From Cytobacillus firmus NBRC 15306 (GTDB lineage: Bacteria > Bacillota > Bacilli > Bacillales > Cytobacillaceae), in contig NZ_BCUY01000015.1 in the NCBI RefSeq assembly GCF_001591465.1, positions 1 to 64,000 of the forward strand: 64,000 bases of DNA. Direction: 5' to 3'. A program made the position numbers and the translations under genes. Of the stretch, positions 8,340 to 17,340 are shown one piece after another (position 1 is the stretch's first letter; every line of letters starts with the position of its first letter). The notes below the pieces were generated by a model that saw nothing but the letters and a program-made list of their open reading frames with translations, was not told the origin of the DNA and did no database searches.

Positions 8340-8353
8340 AAAAAGCGCTTACA
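8340..8353. promoter_or_regulatory. Putative cre (CcpA) site
   Basis: AAAAAGCGCTTACA matches 12 of 14 positions of the consensus TGWAANCGNTNWCA; the two mismatches are the first two bases. It lies just after the putative transcription start, where CcpA binding represses, fitting glucose repression of this organic-acid operon. Confidence 0.5.
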
Positions 8354-8378
8354 TAATTAACTGGAAAGGGAGGATTTT

Positions 8379-9395
8379 ATGATTCAAAAAAAGTGGAAGA
8401 TTATCATATCTGTTCTGACACTTGTCTTTATTGCCATTGTTGGCGTGCGGACAGCGGCTGAGAACAAGGATAAAAAATTCGTTTCCGTTGCGACCGCTTC
8501 AACAGGAGGTACATATTACCCGATTGGGGTAGGAATGGCTAATATCTGGAGCAGCCATTTAAAGGGTGAGAAAATCCAGGCAAGCGGCCAGTCCTCTGCC
8601 GGATCCATTGAAAATATCGAACTTCTGCGTGAAGGGGAAGCACAGCTTGCCATTCTTCAGGGGTTAATTTCGTCCCAGGCTTATGCCGGAGACGACTCTT
8701 TTGAAGGAAAGCGCTATGAGGATCTGCGCACAATCTCCATGCTCTGGCCAAATGTGGAACATTTCGTGCTGATGAACAATAAGATCAAAAGCGGAACTAT
8801 CGACGATATAAAAGGAACACAATTTTCTGTTGGGCCGCAGGCCAGCGGCACGGAGCAATCCACAGTCGTGATGATGGATGGTCTCGGTCTTACGAAAAAG
8901 GATATTTCTCCTGAGTATCTTGGCTACAGTGACACGGTTTCCGCGATGCGTGACGGGAGATTGGATGGAGGTTCCCTTCCGGCAGGTATCCCGATTTCCG
9001 CTGTAACAGATATGTATGCAAGTAATGTCAAAGCATCGATCCTGGAAGTAACTGATGAGCAGCTGGATGCCATCAATGCAGTATCGGACAGCTGGTACCG
9101 TTATGTGATTCCTGGAGGCACTTATCCTCGGATTGACGAAGATATTAATACCATTGCCCAGCCGAACCTATTATCCACAACTAAAGAAATGGATGAAGAA
9201 ACGATCTATATTTTAACCAAAACGCTTTATGAGAATCTTGATGAAATGTATGAGGTTCATAGCTCTGCCAAGGAAATGACTCTCGAAACGGCCCTTGATG
9301 GCGTATCTGTGCCATTGCATGCCGGAGCCTACAGATATTTTAAAGAAGCAGGCCTTGATATACCTGAAAATCTAATTCCGCCGGAAGCGAAATAA
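8379..9395 (+). CDS. TAXI-family TRAP transporter substrate-binding protein
   Basis: A 338-residue extracytoplasmic binding protein that hands its ligand to the fused TRAP permease encoded 13 bases downstream. Residues about 7-27 form an uncleaved or cleavable signal/anchor helix with no lipobox cysteine. The mature part opens with VATASTGGTYYPIGVGMANI, the hallmark of the TAXI (TRAP-associated extracytoplasmic immunogenic) group, and has QASGSIENIE-like and GPQASGTE ligand-loop segments. GGGAGG precedes the ATG. Known TAXI ligands include glutamate, 2-oxoglutarate-like acids and related compounds; the hydroxyacid oxidases in this operon point to a 2-hydroxyacid. Confidence 0.9.
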   Translation: MIQKKWKIIISVLTLVFIAIVGVRTAAENKDKKFVSVATASTGGTYYPIGVGMANIWSSHLKGEKIQASGQSSAGSIENIELLREGEAQLAILQGLISSQAYAGDDSFEGKRYEDLRTISMLWPNVEHFVLMNNKIKSGTIDDIKGTQFSVGPQASGTEQSTVVMMDGLGLTKKDISPEYLGYSDTVSAMRDGRLDGGSLPAGIPISAVTDMYASNVKASILEVTDEQLDAINAVSDSWYRYVIPGGTYPRIDEDINTIAQPNLLSTTKEMDEETIYILTKTLYENLDEMYEVHSSAKEMTLETALDGVSVPLHAGAYRYFKEAGLDIPENLIPPEAK

Positions 9396-9408
9396 AGGAG
9401 GGAAAAGA

Positions 9409-11373
9409 ATGACAAAATCAACAAGCGAACCCATTGTACAGCCAGCTGATCTTGATAAAGAAGCTGGCGGCGGCATGCGGCTGCTGGAGGGCCCATACAA
9501 AAAAGCGGCTGCCATCATTGCTGTATTGTTTTCTGCTTTTGCCATTTATTCCAATGGATTATCCAATATTCAAGAGATTTATAGAAACCTGATTTTCCTG
9601 GGCATCCTTTTGGTAATGACTTTTTTCTATTATCCTGCCGGAAAGTCTTCCAATCAAAAAAGGTTTACAGCCCCTGATTATGTTTTTGCGGCACTTGCGA
9701 TTGCAGGTCTCGGGTACCTGCTCCTGAATTACACAACAATTCATGTGGACCGGGGCTCCCAGCCGATTATGATCGACTATGTCTTTGGAGCCATTACGAT
9801 CATCGTTCTCCTTGAAGCTTCGAGGCGTGCTGTTGGGATCTTTATTCCTATCCTGTGCGGAGGCGCTATTGTATATGCCTTGTTTGGCACCTACTTCCCG
9901 TGGATCTTCGGACATGCCGGCTTTTCACTGGAACGCCTGCTGTACCGTCTTTATATGACGACTGAGGGCGTGCTGGGATTAACGCTTTCGACGGCATCTA
10001 CGTTCATTGTCATGTTCGTCCTCTTTGGTGCCTTCCTGTCTGTCAGCGGTGCCACCCAGCTTTTCAATGATCTCGCCCTTGCCATTGCAGGCAGAAAGCG
10101 CGGTGGCCCGGCTCAGGTTGCGGTCATTTCCAGTGCGCTGACAGGGTCTTTGAGCGGAAGTGCGGTTGCCAATGTTGCGACAACAGGAGCTTTTACGATT
10201 CCTTTGATGAAATCCATTGGCCTTAAGCCAAAGTTTGCCGGTGCAGTAGAGGCGGCTGCTTCAACAGGCGGAATGATTATGCCGCCGATTATGGGCGCTG
10301 CGGCCTTTATTATGGCCGGTTTCCTTGGAATCTCTTATACGACAGTCATCCTGGCAGCGATCATTCCAAGTTTTCTATACTATATTGCTTTGATTTTTGC
10401 CATTGATATTGAAGCGAAAAAGCAGGGCCTCAAAGGCATCAGCAAAGAGAATATTCCGGATGTCGTCCAAATCCTGAAGGAACGCGGGGTTCTCCTTATC
10501 CCAATTATCGTTGTTATCACCACACTCTTAATGGGAAAAACAGCCCTGTTTGCCGGATTTGCCGGGATCGGCGCTGTCATCATTGCGAGCTGGCTGGCAA
10601 AAGATAAATCTTCCAGGATCACGATCACTAAAACTATTGAAGCTTTCATTGAAGGCGGAAGAGGAACGATTCAGGTCGGGATTGCCTGTGCCGCCATCGG
10701 AATCATCATCTGCGTTGTCACCATGACGGGAATTGGATCTACATTAGCTTATAATATTGTCGAATTAACGGGCGGTCAGCTTTGGCTGATTTTAATCGTC
10801 GTCATGCTCACTTGCATCGTTTTAAGCATGGGGCTTCCATCAACAGCACTTTACATCGTCGTTGCCGTTACAGCAGCTCCTGCCCTTGTAGAAGCTGGCG
10901 TTAACCCGATCGCGGCACACTTCTTTGTGTTCTGGTTTGGTGCATTGTCCAATATTACACCGCCTGTGGCATTGGCATCTTATACCGCAGCAGGACTGGC
11001 CGGCGCCAATGCGATGCAGACATCATGGGAAGCGCTTAGAATCTCACTGCCGGGCTTTATCATCCCATTTATGATTGCCTATAACCCTATCATTCTGCTT
11101 CAGGCAGCAGAGGGAGAAACGATATCCATTTTATCGGTAGCACTTGTGGTCATCACAAGCACATTGGGCATTTACGCCCTGGCAAGTTCACTTGGAAACT
11201 ACTTGAATGCCAAGCTGACGATTGTTGAAAGAATCCTAATGTTTGCAGGGGCTTTAATGCTGATTAAACCTGGCATGATCACGGATATTGCCGGACTCGG
11301 ACTTTGCGTGTTTGCGATTCTCTTCCATATCATCAGAGTAAAGAAAAGCAGTTCAGTCGAAATCACCATATAA
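9409..11373 (+). CDS. TRAP transporter permease, fused 4TM/12TM (DctQM-like)
   Basis: A 654-residue membrane protein joining the small (Q) and large (M) TRAP subunits, the form that accompanies TAXI binding proteins. The first 140 or so residues hold the four-helix part; the rest holds the transport domain with SSALTGSLSGSAVANVATTG and ASTGGMIMPPIMGAAAFIM, the conserved hairpin segments, and MGLPSTALYIVV and NITPPVALASY near the C-terminus. Uptake is expected to be Na+-driven. AAAGGAGGG lies before the start. It is co-transcribed with the binding protein and the downstream regulator and oxidases. Confidence 0.92.
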   Translation: MTKSTSEPIVQPADLDKEAGGGMRLLEGPYKKAAAIIAVLFSAFAIYSNGLSNIQEIYRNLIFLGILLVMTFFYYPAGKSSNQKRFTAPDYVFAALAIAGLGYLLLNYTTIHVDRGSQPIMIDYVFGAITIIVLLEASRRAVGIFIPILCGGAIVYALFGTYFPWIFGHAGFSLERLLYRLYMTTEGVLGLTLSTASTFIVMFVLFGAFLSVSGATQLFNDLALAIAGRKRGGPAQVAVISSALTGSLSGSAVANVATTGAFTIPLMKSIGLKPKFAGAVEAAASTGGMIMPPIMGAAAFIMAGFLGISYTTVILAAIIPSFLYYIALIFAIDIEAKKQGLKGISKENIPDVVQILKERGVLLIPIIVVITTLLMGKTALFAGFAGIGAVIIASWLAKDKSSRITITKTIEAFIEGGRGTIQVGIACAAIGIIICVVTMTGIGSTLAYNIVELTGGQLWLILIVVMLTCIVLSMGLPSTALYIVVAVTAAPALVEAGVNPIAAHFFVFWFGALSNITPPVALASYTAAGLAGANAMQTSWEALRISLPGFIIPFMIAYNPIILLQAAEGETISILSVALVVITSTLGIYALASSLGNYLNAKLTIVERILMFAGALMLIKPGMITDIAGLGLCVFAILFHIIRVKKSSSVEITI

Positions 11374-11386
11374 GGAGCTAACATCC

Positions 11387-12106
11387 ATGAAAATCGAACG
11401 GAAAAAAATCTCGGCCCAGGTGCTGGATCAGCTGAAGGAAATGATAAAGATCGGCAAGTTCCCGCCAAATGAGCCGATGCCATCCGAGAATGAACTGGCC
11501 AAACGATTTGGCGTCAGCCGTGCGCCTGTTCGAGAAGCATTGAGCGTGTTATCTGCCAGCGGAATCATTGAGTCCAGGCAAGGCGGCAGAAGCTTCGTTA
11601 AAGAGGTTAATATGGCAGACATGCTTGGTTCGTTAGCGATTGAATACATTCCCGTGGAACAGGTATTTGAGCTATTGGAAATGAGGATGGTTATGGAGAC
11701 ACAGGCAGCAGCAATTGCTGCCTTGCGTCGTGATGAGGACGACCTGAAAAATATGAAAATGGCACTTGATCAATTTGAAATCACACTGACGAACCCTGAA
11801 GCAGTTGGCGACCAGGCTGACGTGAATTTTCATAAACACCTGATTGCAGCAACGAAAAATCGCTTCATGATACAGGTAATGGAAAACATTGATGATCTGT
11901 ACCGAAAAGCAATTGCGTTTTCCCTTCAGAAAAACGTGGGTCTTCCGGCAAAGCGCGAGCAGGTATTTCAGGAGCATATGAGCATTTTTACGGCTATAAA
12001 AGAACGTGATGAAGGAAAAGCAGCAAAGGCGATGCAAGTTCATCTTGAGAATGTGACAAATAAATTGAAGGTGAACGAAAGGGAAGGAAAGAAGGTGCCG
12101 CTGTGA
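11387..12106 (+). CDS. GntR-family (FadR/FCD type) transcriptional regulator
   Basis: A 239-residue DNA-binding regulator. The winged helix occupies residues about 5-75 (MPSENELAKRFGVSRAPVRE) and an FCD ligand-binding domain follows (LLEMRMVMETQAA, then conserved histidines in DVNFHKHL and VFQEHMSIF that normally bind a metal and the effector acid). Regulators of this type respond to lactate, glycolate or other organic acids. It lies inside the operon, 13 bases after the permease and overlapping glcD by four bases, and the operon promoter carries a matching palindrome at 8322-8336, so autoregulation as a repressor is likely. Confidence 0.9.
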   Translation: MKIERKKISAQVLDQLKEMIKIGKFPPNEPMPSENELAKRFGVSRAPVREALSVLSASGIIESRQGGRSFVKEVNMADMLGSLAIEYIPVEQVFELLEMRMVMETQAAAIAALRRDEDDLKNMKMALDQFEITLTNPEAVGDQADVNFHKHLIAATKNRFMIQVMENIDDLYRKAIAFSLQKNVGLPAKREQVFQEHMSIFTAIKERDEGKAAKAMQVHLENVTNKLKVNEREGKKVPL

Positions 12107-13518
12107 TCACCGAACAGATTGTTGAACGGCTTAAAAGCATCATGGGATCAGAAAAACGCATTCTGCTTGAAAAAGCGGACCTGGTTTCTTATTCATACGA
12201 CGGCTCATTCGGAGCCTATATTCCAGAGATCATACTGCAGCCGATTTCGGCAGAGGAAACGGCTGGTATTGTAAAGCTCGCCAATGAACTGAAAATTCCC
12301 GTCTATCCAAGAGGCAGGGGTACGAGTCTGAGCGGAGGTCCGCTCCCTGTCCACGGCGGGATGGTCCTTGATTTTTCCAGATGGACTCAAAAGCTGATCA
12401 TTGACCCGGAGGATACCGTTGCGATTGTATCTCCAGGTGTTATTACTGCTGATATTGACCGTGAAGCACAGCGGCATGGGCTGATGTATCCGCCAGACCC
12501 AAGCAGCTCCCATGTTTCCACAATTGGAGGGAATCTCGCTGAAAATGCAGGCGGGCCACGCGGTTTAAAGTACGGAGTAACAAAAGATTATGTGCTGGGG
12601 CTGGAGATTGTAACGCCGGAAGGGAAGATTATCCGGACAGGCGGCAGGACGGTCAAGAATGTGACCGGCTATGACCTGACAAAGCTGATTGTCGGATCGG
12701 AAGGGACACTTGGCATCATCACAGAGGCCATCCTTCAGCTGATACCAAGACCGCAGGCCACTCAGACGATGATGGTTATTTTTGATGACATTATTGATGC
12801 TGGAAAAGCGATATCGGCGGTACTCACATCAGGCATCCTGCCATCCAAAATGGAAATCATGGACCAGGCTTCGATCCAGGCGGTGGAAGAGTTTCAGCCG
12901 ATCGGGCTCCCGACAGATGTAGATGCCATTATCCTGATTGAGCTTGATGGCCATCCAATCGCCATCAGGGATGAAAGCGAGCAGGTGAAGCAGGTGTGCC
13001 TGGAAGTTGGGGCGAGAGAAGCCATTATTGCCAGGGATGAAGAATCTTCTGGGAATCTTTGGAAATCGAGAAAACTTGTTTCGCCGGCCATCGTCAGGAA
13101 AAAGCCTACGAAAATTTCCGAAGATGCCACCATTCCAAGAAGCAAGATACCTGAGATGTTCAGAAGGCTTCAGGAAATTAAAGCAAAATATGAAATCGAC
13201 TTAGTCGTATTCGGCCATGCGGGTGATGGAAATCTGCATCCGAATATCATAACTGATAAGCAGGATAAAGAAGAAATGAAGCGCGTGGAAAAAGCGGTGG
13301 AGGAGATTTTTACGGCAGCGATTGAATTGGGAGGAACCCTCTCAGGTGAGCATGGAATCGGGACAATGAAGGCACCGTTTATGGAAATGGAGCTTGGTGA
13401 AGCAGGGCTGGACATGATGAAACGAATGAAAAAGGCTTGGGATCCAAACAACATTATGAATCCGGGCAAAATTTTTCCCGAGACAAAAGGACAGAGGCTG
13501 GTGTTAGTCCATGACTAG
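12103..13518 (+). CDS. glcD: FAD-linked 2-hydroxyacid dehydrogenase, GlcD-like
   Basis: A 471-residue flavoprotein of the vanillyl-alcohol-oxidase fold, the group containing glycolate oxidase subunit GlcD, D-lactate dehydrogenase and D-2-hydroxyglutarate dehydrogenase. The FAD site is PRGRGTSLSGG (residues about 68-78) with GGNLAENAGGPRG further on; the C-terminal substrate domain has FGHAGDGNLHPN and LSGEHGIGTMK, the histidine-containing metal/substrate motifs. It starts at GTG 12103, overlapping the regulator by four bases, and overlaps glcF by eight. It probably passes electrons through GlcF to the quinone pool. The exact hydroxyacid is open. Confidence 0.88.
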   Translation: MITEQIVERLKSIMGSEKRILLEKADLVSYSYDGSFGAYIPEIILQPISAEETAGIVKLANELKIPVYPRGRGTSLSGGPLPVHGGMVLDFSRWTQKLIIDPEDTVAIVSPGVITADIDREAQRHGLMYPPDPSSSHVSTIGGNLAENAGGPRGLKYGVTKDYVLGLEIVTPEGKIIRTGGRTVKNVTGYDLTKLIVGSEGTLGIITEAILQLIPRPQATQTMMVIFDDIIDAGKAISAVLTSGILPSKMEIMDQASIQAVEEFQPIGLPTDVDAIILIELDGHPIAIRDESEQVKQVCLEVGAREAIIARDEESSGNLWKSRKLVSPAIVRKKPTKISEDATIPRSKIPEMFRRLQEIKAKYEIDLVVFGHAGDGNLHPNIITDKQDKEEMKRVEKAVEEIFTAAIELGGTLSGEHGIGTMKAPFMEMELGEAGLDMMKRMKKAWDPNNIMNPGKIFPETKGQRLVLVHD

Positions 13519-14776
13519 CCAGCTCGCCTATAAAGAAACGTTTGACTGTGTCCAATGCGGCTATTGTCTTCCTGCATGCCCCACATACGTCAGCATGGGG
13601 AAAGAAAGGCACTCACCAAGGGGCCGGATCAATCTTGTGCAAATGGCGGCGGAAGGAAAAATAACCATCGATGAAATTACCGAATCGCTGGAGCTCTGCC
13701 TTGGCTGCCGCGCCTGTGAGACGGCATGTCCAACCAATGTTCAATACGGCAAAATCCTCGAGTCTTTTAAGCAAGTAAAGAGGGCCGGCGCACCAGCTCC
13801 TTTCATGGAGAACATGGCTCTGCAAAAAGCATTGCCCAATAAAAAGCTGCTCGCATCCATGAGAGCTTCACTTCGGGCCTATCAGAAAACAGGCATGGAT
13901 TCGATCGCCCGCAAAAGCAAGGCGCTCAGCATTCTTCCAGAACAGCTTCGGGCTTTTGAAGAGATCGCTCCGGCTGTGGAAATGCCAAATAAACAGCTGA
14001 GAACAGGCATCCTTCTGCCGGAGTGCGAGCCGAAAGCCCGTGTTGCTTTTTTTACAGGCTGTATTATGGATGTGTTTTTTGCCAAAATCAATGACCTCAG
14101 TATCAAGCTGCTTCAGCATGCCGGGTGCGAAGTCACCGTAATCAAGGAACAGACCTGCTGCGGGGCGCTGCAGAACCATAGCGGAGATACGGGAACATCC
14201 AGGAAATTGGCGAAGGAAAATATTGCGGCTTTTGAAAAAGGGAACTTTGATTTTGTGGTTAATGCGATTGGCGGCTGCGGTGCGATGCTCGTTGAATATG
14301 ATCACCTTCTCGCAGAAGACCCGGAATGGGCAGAGCGTGCCAGGGTGTTCGCACAAAAGAATAAAGATGTAAGTGTAATATTGAACAAACTCGGAATCAA
14401 TTTCAGCCGGGAACTCTCAGGTGCTGTGACCTATCAGCCATCCTGCCATTTGTTAAATGTGCAGAAGGTGGCGGATGATCCCGTTCAGCTCCTTGAAAGC
14501 ATACCAGGCATTACATATGTTCCGCTTCCGAAAGGGGATATGTGCTGCGGATCGGCCGGAATCTATAATATTGTTCACTATGAAGAGTCCATGGAAATAC
14601 TCGACGCCAAAATGGAACATGTCCAAAAAATATCGCCTGATACCATCGTCACGTCCAACCCTGGCTGCCATCTGCAGATGTGCCTCGGGGTTAAACGCGA
14701 GGGGCTTGAAGAGAAGGTGCGAGTTGTTCATATCATTGAATTACTGGCAGAAGCCTGCGGAATTGATCATAAATAA
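13511..14776 (+). CDS. glcF: Glycolate oxidase iron-sulfur subunit, GlcF-like
   Basis: A 421-residue iron-sulfur protein partnering GlcD. Two N-terminal 4Fe-4S motifs are present (CVQCGYCLPACP at about residues 13-24 and CLGCRACETACP at about 65-76), followed by two cysteine-rich CCG domains (FFTGCIMDVFF...TCCGALQNHSG and YQPSCHLLN...MCCGSAGIYN). This matches the family's length and order. It overlaps glcD by eight bases. No GlcE-like third subunit is present, as is usual in Bacillaceae two-gene versions. Confidence 0.9.
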   Translation: MTSQLAYKETFDCVQCGYCLPACPTYVSMGKERHSPRGRINLVQMAAEGKITIDEITESLELCLGCRACETACPTNVQYGKILESFKQVKRAGAPAPFMENMALQKALPNKKLLASMRASLRAYQKTGMDSIARKSKALSILPEQLRAFEEIAPAVEMPNKQLRTGILLPECEPKARVAFFTGCIMDVFFAKINDLSIKLLQHAGCEVTVIKEQTCCGALQNHSGDTGTSRKLAKENIAAFEKGNFDFVVNAIGGCGAMLVEYDHLLAEDPEWAERARVFAQKNKDVSVILNKLGINFSRELSGAVTYQPSCHLLNVQKVADDPVQLLESIPGITYVPLPKGDMCCGSAGIYNIVHYEESMEILDAKMEHVQKISPDTIVTSNPGCHLQMCLGVKREGLEEKVRVVHIIELLAEACGIDHK

Positions 14777-14794
14777 GAGAAAGGGTGGAGGAGC

Positions 14795-16003
14795 ATGTAT
14801 GATTACATCATTATTGGCGGGGGCATTGTCGGCCTGTCAACAGGAATGGAGCTGCTGAACCGGTTTCCATCAGCAAAAGTGGCCATCCTGGAAAAAGAAA
14901 GCCACGTAGCGGCCCACCAGACGGGCCATAACAGCGGAGTCATCCATTCCGGAATCTATTATAAGCCTGGCAGCTATAAAGCCAGGCTTGCCAAAAAAGG
15001 CAGTGAGTCCATGACAGAATTTTGCCGGAAGCATGGGCTTGAAGTGGATATCTGCGGGAAAGTCATTGTCGCGAGCGAAGATTTCGAGCTGCCGCTTTTG
15101 GACGATTTATATCAGCGCGGGCTGGACAACGGCCTTGGAATACGCATGATTGACCAGTCGGAGCTGCACGAAATCGAGCCCCATGTGAACGGAAAAAAGG
15201 CCATCCATGTGCCAATGGCCGGCATTGTCAACTATAAGCAGGTTTCGGAAAAAATGGCGGAGATCATTACAGCAAGAGGCGGGGACATCCTGCTGAATCA
15301 TAAAGTTCAGGCGATTGATGAAAATAATCAGGAAGTTATCGTTCAGACCAGCAGGGGAGAGGTAAGGGGGGCTTACTATGTAAACTGCGGCGGCCTGCAG
15401 TCCGACCGGATTGCCAAGCTTGCCGGATTGAAAACGGATGTCAAGATAGTGCCATTCAGGGGCGAGTATTATATGCTCAAACCGGAGAAAAGCAGCCTCG
15501 TCAAAAATCTGATCTATCCTGTGCCAAATCCAAACTTCCCTTTCCTTGGTGTCCATTTTACCCGCATGATTAATGGAGCCATTGATGTTGGCCCAAATGC
15601 TGTTCTAAGCTTTAAGCGGGAAGGCTATAAAAAGACGGATCTGAATGTGGCAGACCTTATGGAGGTTATGGCTTATAAAGGCTTCTGGAAGCTCGCAAAG
15701 AAATATATGAAAGAGGGAGTGGAAGAAATGATCCGCTCAGCATCCAAAGAGCTTTTCATGAAAAATGTCCAGAAGCTTATGCCTGACATCCAGAAGGATG
15801 ATATTGTTCCCGGGCCTGCCGGTGTCAGAGCGCAGGCCCTGAAGGACGATGGCTCATTAGTCGATGACTTTTTCATTGTGCCGAGCAAGCGCTCCATTCA
15901 TGTTTTAAATGCACCATCTCCAGCCGCGACGGCGTCCATAGAGATTGGAAAAGAAATAGTCAGGAAGATGGACGGAATGTTTAAAATGGAATCAGCCGTT
16001 TAA
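14795..16003 (+). CDS. lhgO: L-2-hydroxyglutarate oxidase-like flavoprotein
   Basis: A 402-residue FAD-dependent oxidoreductase of the DAO fold. The dinucleotide-binding motif is at the very N-terminus (YIIIGGGIVGLSTGMELL), followed by HQTGHNSGVIHSGIYYKPG, the signature of the LhgO/YgaF group that oxidises L-2-hydroxyglutarate to 2-oxoglutarate and passes electrons to quinone. VPGPAGVRAQA near residue 345 is also conserved in that family. A strong GGTGGAGGAG ribosome site precedes it. As the last gene of the TAXI-TRAP operon it gives the best clue to the transported substrate. Confidence 0.88.
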   Translation: MYDYIIIGGGIVGLSTGMELLNRFPSAKVAILEKESHVAAHQTGHNSGVIHSGIYYKPGSYKARLAKKGSESMTEFCRKHGLEVDICGKVIVASEDFELPLLDDLYQRGLDNGLGIRMIDQSELHEIEPHVNGKKAIHVPMAGIVNYKQVSEKMAEIITARGGDILLNHKVQAIDENNQEVIVQTSRGEVRGAYYVNCGGLQSDRIAKLAGLKTDVKIVPFRGEYYMLKPEKSSLVKNLIYPVPNPNFPFLGVHFTRMINGAIDVGPNAVLSFKREGYKKTDLNVADLMEVMAYKGFWKLAKKYMKEGVEEMIRSASKELFMKNVQKLMPDIQKDDIVPGPAGVRAQALKDDGSLVDDFFIVPSKRSIHVLNAPSPAATASIEIGKEIVRKMDGMFKMESAV

Positions 16004-16021
16004 GTTATTGGAGAATAATTC

Positions 16022-16060
16022 AAAATCCCCTGAACCATAATATGGAAGAAAGGGGATTTT
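16022..16060 (+). terminator. Hairpin after lhgO that also holds the next gene's ribosome site
   Basis: AAAATCCCC (16022-16030) and GGGGATTTT (16052-16060) are perfect nine-base arms around a 21-base loop, ending in five T. The right arm includes the AAAGGGGA Shine-Dalgarno of the gene starting at 16064, so folding would both end the operon transcript and hide that ribosome site. Confidence 0.6.
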
Positions 16061-16063
16061 TAC

Positions 16064-16519
16064 ATGAAAGCAACTACAGCGATCAGGCTGCTTCACTTGG
16101 TCATTCCTTGGCTGACCATATTTTTTCTGCCTAAAAAGTCATTCAATAAATTTTCAACCGTTTCTGTTTTTGCAGGTATTTTAGTGTTAATTTTAAGCAC
16201 ACTGGCCATCCCCTTTAAATGGTGGACTGTGGAAGGGGGGCACTTCAAGAAACTGCTTAATGATCTAACCTTTATACTGGGTCCATTTTTTATCGGGACT
16301 CTTTGGATCTTCCATTTCACCTTCGGCAGTTTCAAGAAGTACCTGGCAGTAAATGCAATCATGGATCTGACATTTGCATACCCGCTAAATTACTTGTATC
16401 AAAGGTTTAACTTATACAAGCTTGTAAAATTCAAGCCCATTCATATTTTCCTGTTCTTCACCTCTTACGCATGGATTATTTACGGGTACCAGGAATTCTT
16501 TCATAGAAATCACAGGTAA
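16064..16519 (+). CDS. CBO0543-like small integral membrane protein
   Basis: A 151-residue membrane protein with about four to five helices (near residues 10-22, 33-50, 70-88, 95-112, 128-142) and an aromatic-rich, basic C-terminus. The pattern resembles the CBO0543 family of uncharacterised Firmicute membrane proteins, but I am not certain. It is expressed either from its own unseen promoter or by read-through of the hairpin at 16022-16060. No function can be given. Confidence 0.7.
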   Translation: MKATTAIRLLHLVIPWLTIFFLPKKSFNKFSTVSVFAGILVLILSTLAIPFKWWTVEGGHFKKLLNDLTFILGPFFIGTLWIFHFTFGSFKKYLAVNAIMDLTFAYPLNYLYQRFNLYKLVKFKPIHIFLFFTSYAWIIYGYQEFFHRNHR

Positions 16520-16520
16520 A

Positions 16521-16550
16521 AAAAGCCGTTTCCATCAAGGAACGGCTTTT
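16521..16550. terminator. Bidirectional terminator between convergent genes
   Basis: AAAAGCCGTTTCC pairs with GGAACGGCTTTT (one bulged T), with T-runs on both strands, between the membrane protein and the convergent CBS gene. Confidence 0.85.
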
Positions 16551-16556
16551 CATCTA

Positions 16557-17201
16557 TCAGCATTCTCCATTATGACACTCGACTCCGATCACACGGAAGC
16601 CATTTGCGTCCAGTTCTTTCTTGATTTTATTTAAAGTTTCTTCTGTCGTATCCTTTGGCAATGTAAAAAGGATCCGGCGGATCAGGCTGACATGGAAGTT
16701 GGATGAATCCAATGAGATGACTCCCTGGATATCGCTATATTTACTGATAATACTGCTTATCTTTTTCAATGTTCCCTGTGTGCCATAGCTTCCCACAGTC
16801 AGCGTATAGCTTCCGCGGTTCAGTCCCCATGCTTCTTCCAGCAGTTCCAGTACGGCCGCATGTGTCAGCAATCCGACAAACTGCCCCTGATCATTTTCAA
16901 CCGGCAGATAAGGATATCTCTTCAGAGTGAAAAAGGCTTTCATGAACGAGTCATCCTCATCAATTATGGTCTGCTGGTCTTTAGCCAGAACTGTAATCGG
17001 TTCATCCAGTGAATGATTCTCTTTATATTCTAAAATATCAACCTTATAAATATTGCCGGCAAATTTTATATGTGCGGCATCCAGAATAGGGACACAGCGG
17101 TAGCCAGTTTCATTTAAAAACTGCAGCGCCTGTTCCAAATTAAAGGTTTCATCACAAAACCGAACATCTTTTTTCTCAACCATTTGATGGCGAATCAGCA
17201 T
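16557..17201 (-). CDS. CBS-domain protein with C-terminal ACT-like domain (CbpA-like)
   Basis: A 214-residue cytoplasmic protein: a pair of CBS motifs (residues about 5-60 and 70-130) followed by a small ACT-like regulatory domain (about 135-210, beginning YTLTVGSYGTQGTLKKIS). CBS pairs bind adenine nucleotides; Listeria and Bacillus homologues of similar layout bind cyclic di-AMP, which is the basis for the CbpA-like label but not proof. AGGAGG lies eight bases before the ATG. It is transcribed divergently from the LytTR regulator. Confidence 0.75.
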   Translation of the reverse strand: MLIRHQMVEKKDVRFCDETFNLEQALQFLNETGYRCVPILDAAHIKFAGNIYKVDILEYKENHSLDEPITVLAKDQQTIIDEDDSFMKAFFTLKRYPYLPVENDQGQFVGLLTHAAVLELLEEAWGLNRGSYTLTVGSYGTQGTLKKISSIISKYSDIQGVISLDSSNFHVSLIRRILFTLPKDTTEETLNKIKKELDANGFRVIGVECHNGEC

Positions 17202-17340
17202 ACGAGCATCCTCCTTTACCCCTAACCTTCTCTATTCTATGCCGGTGCCTTTTCGGCAATGATAAGAAATTAAGTGAATCCCCCTACGAAAACTTGTAAA
17301 ATAAGAAAAAGCCATCATCATGAAAGGTGCTGAAAAGAAC

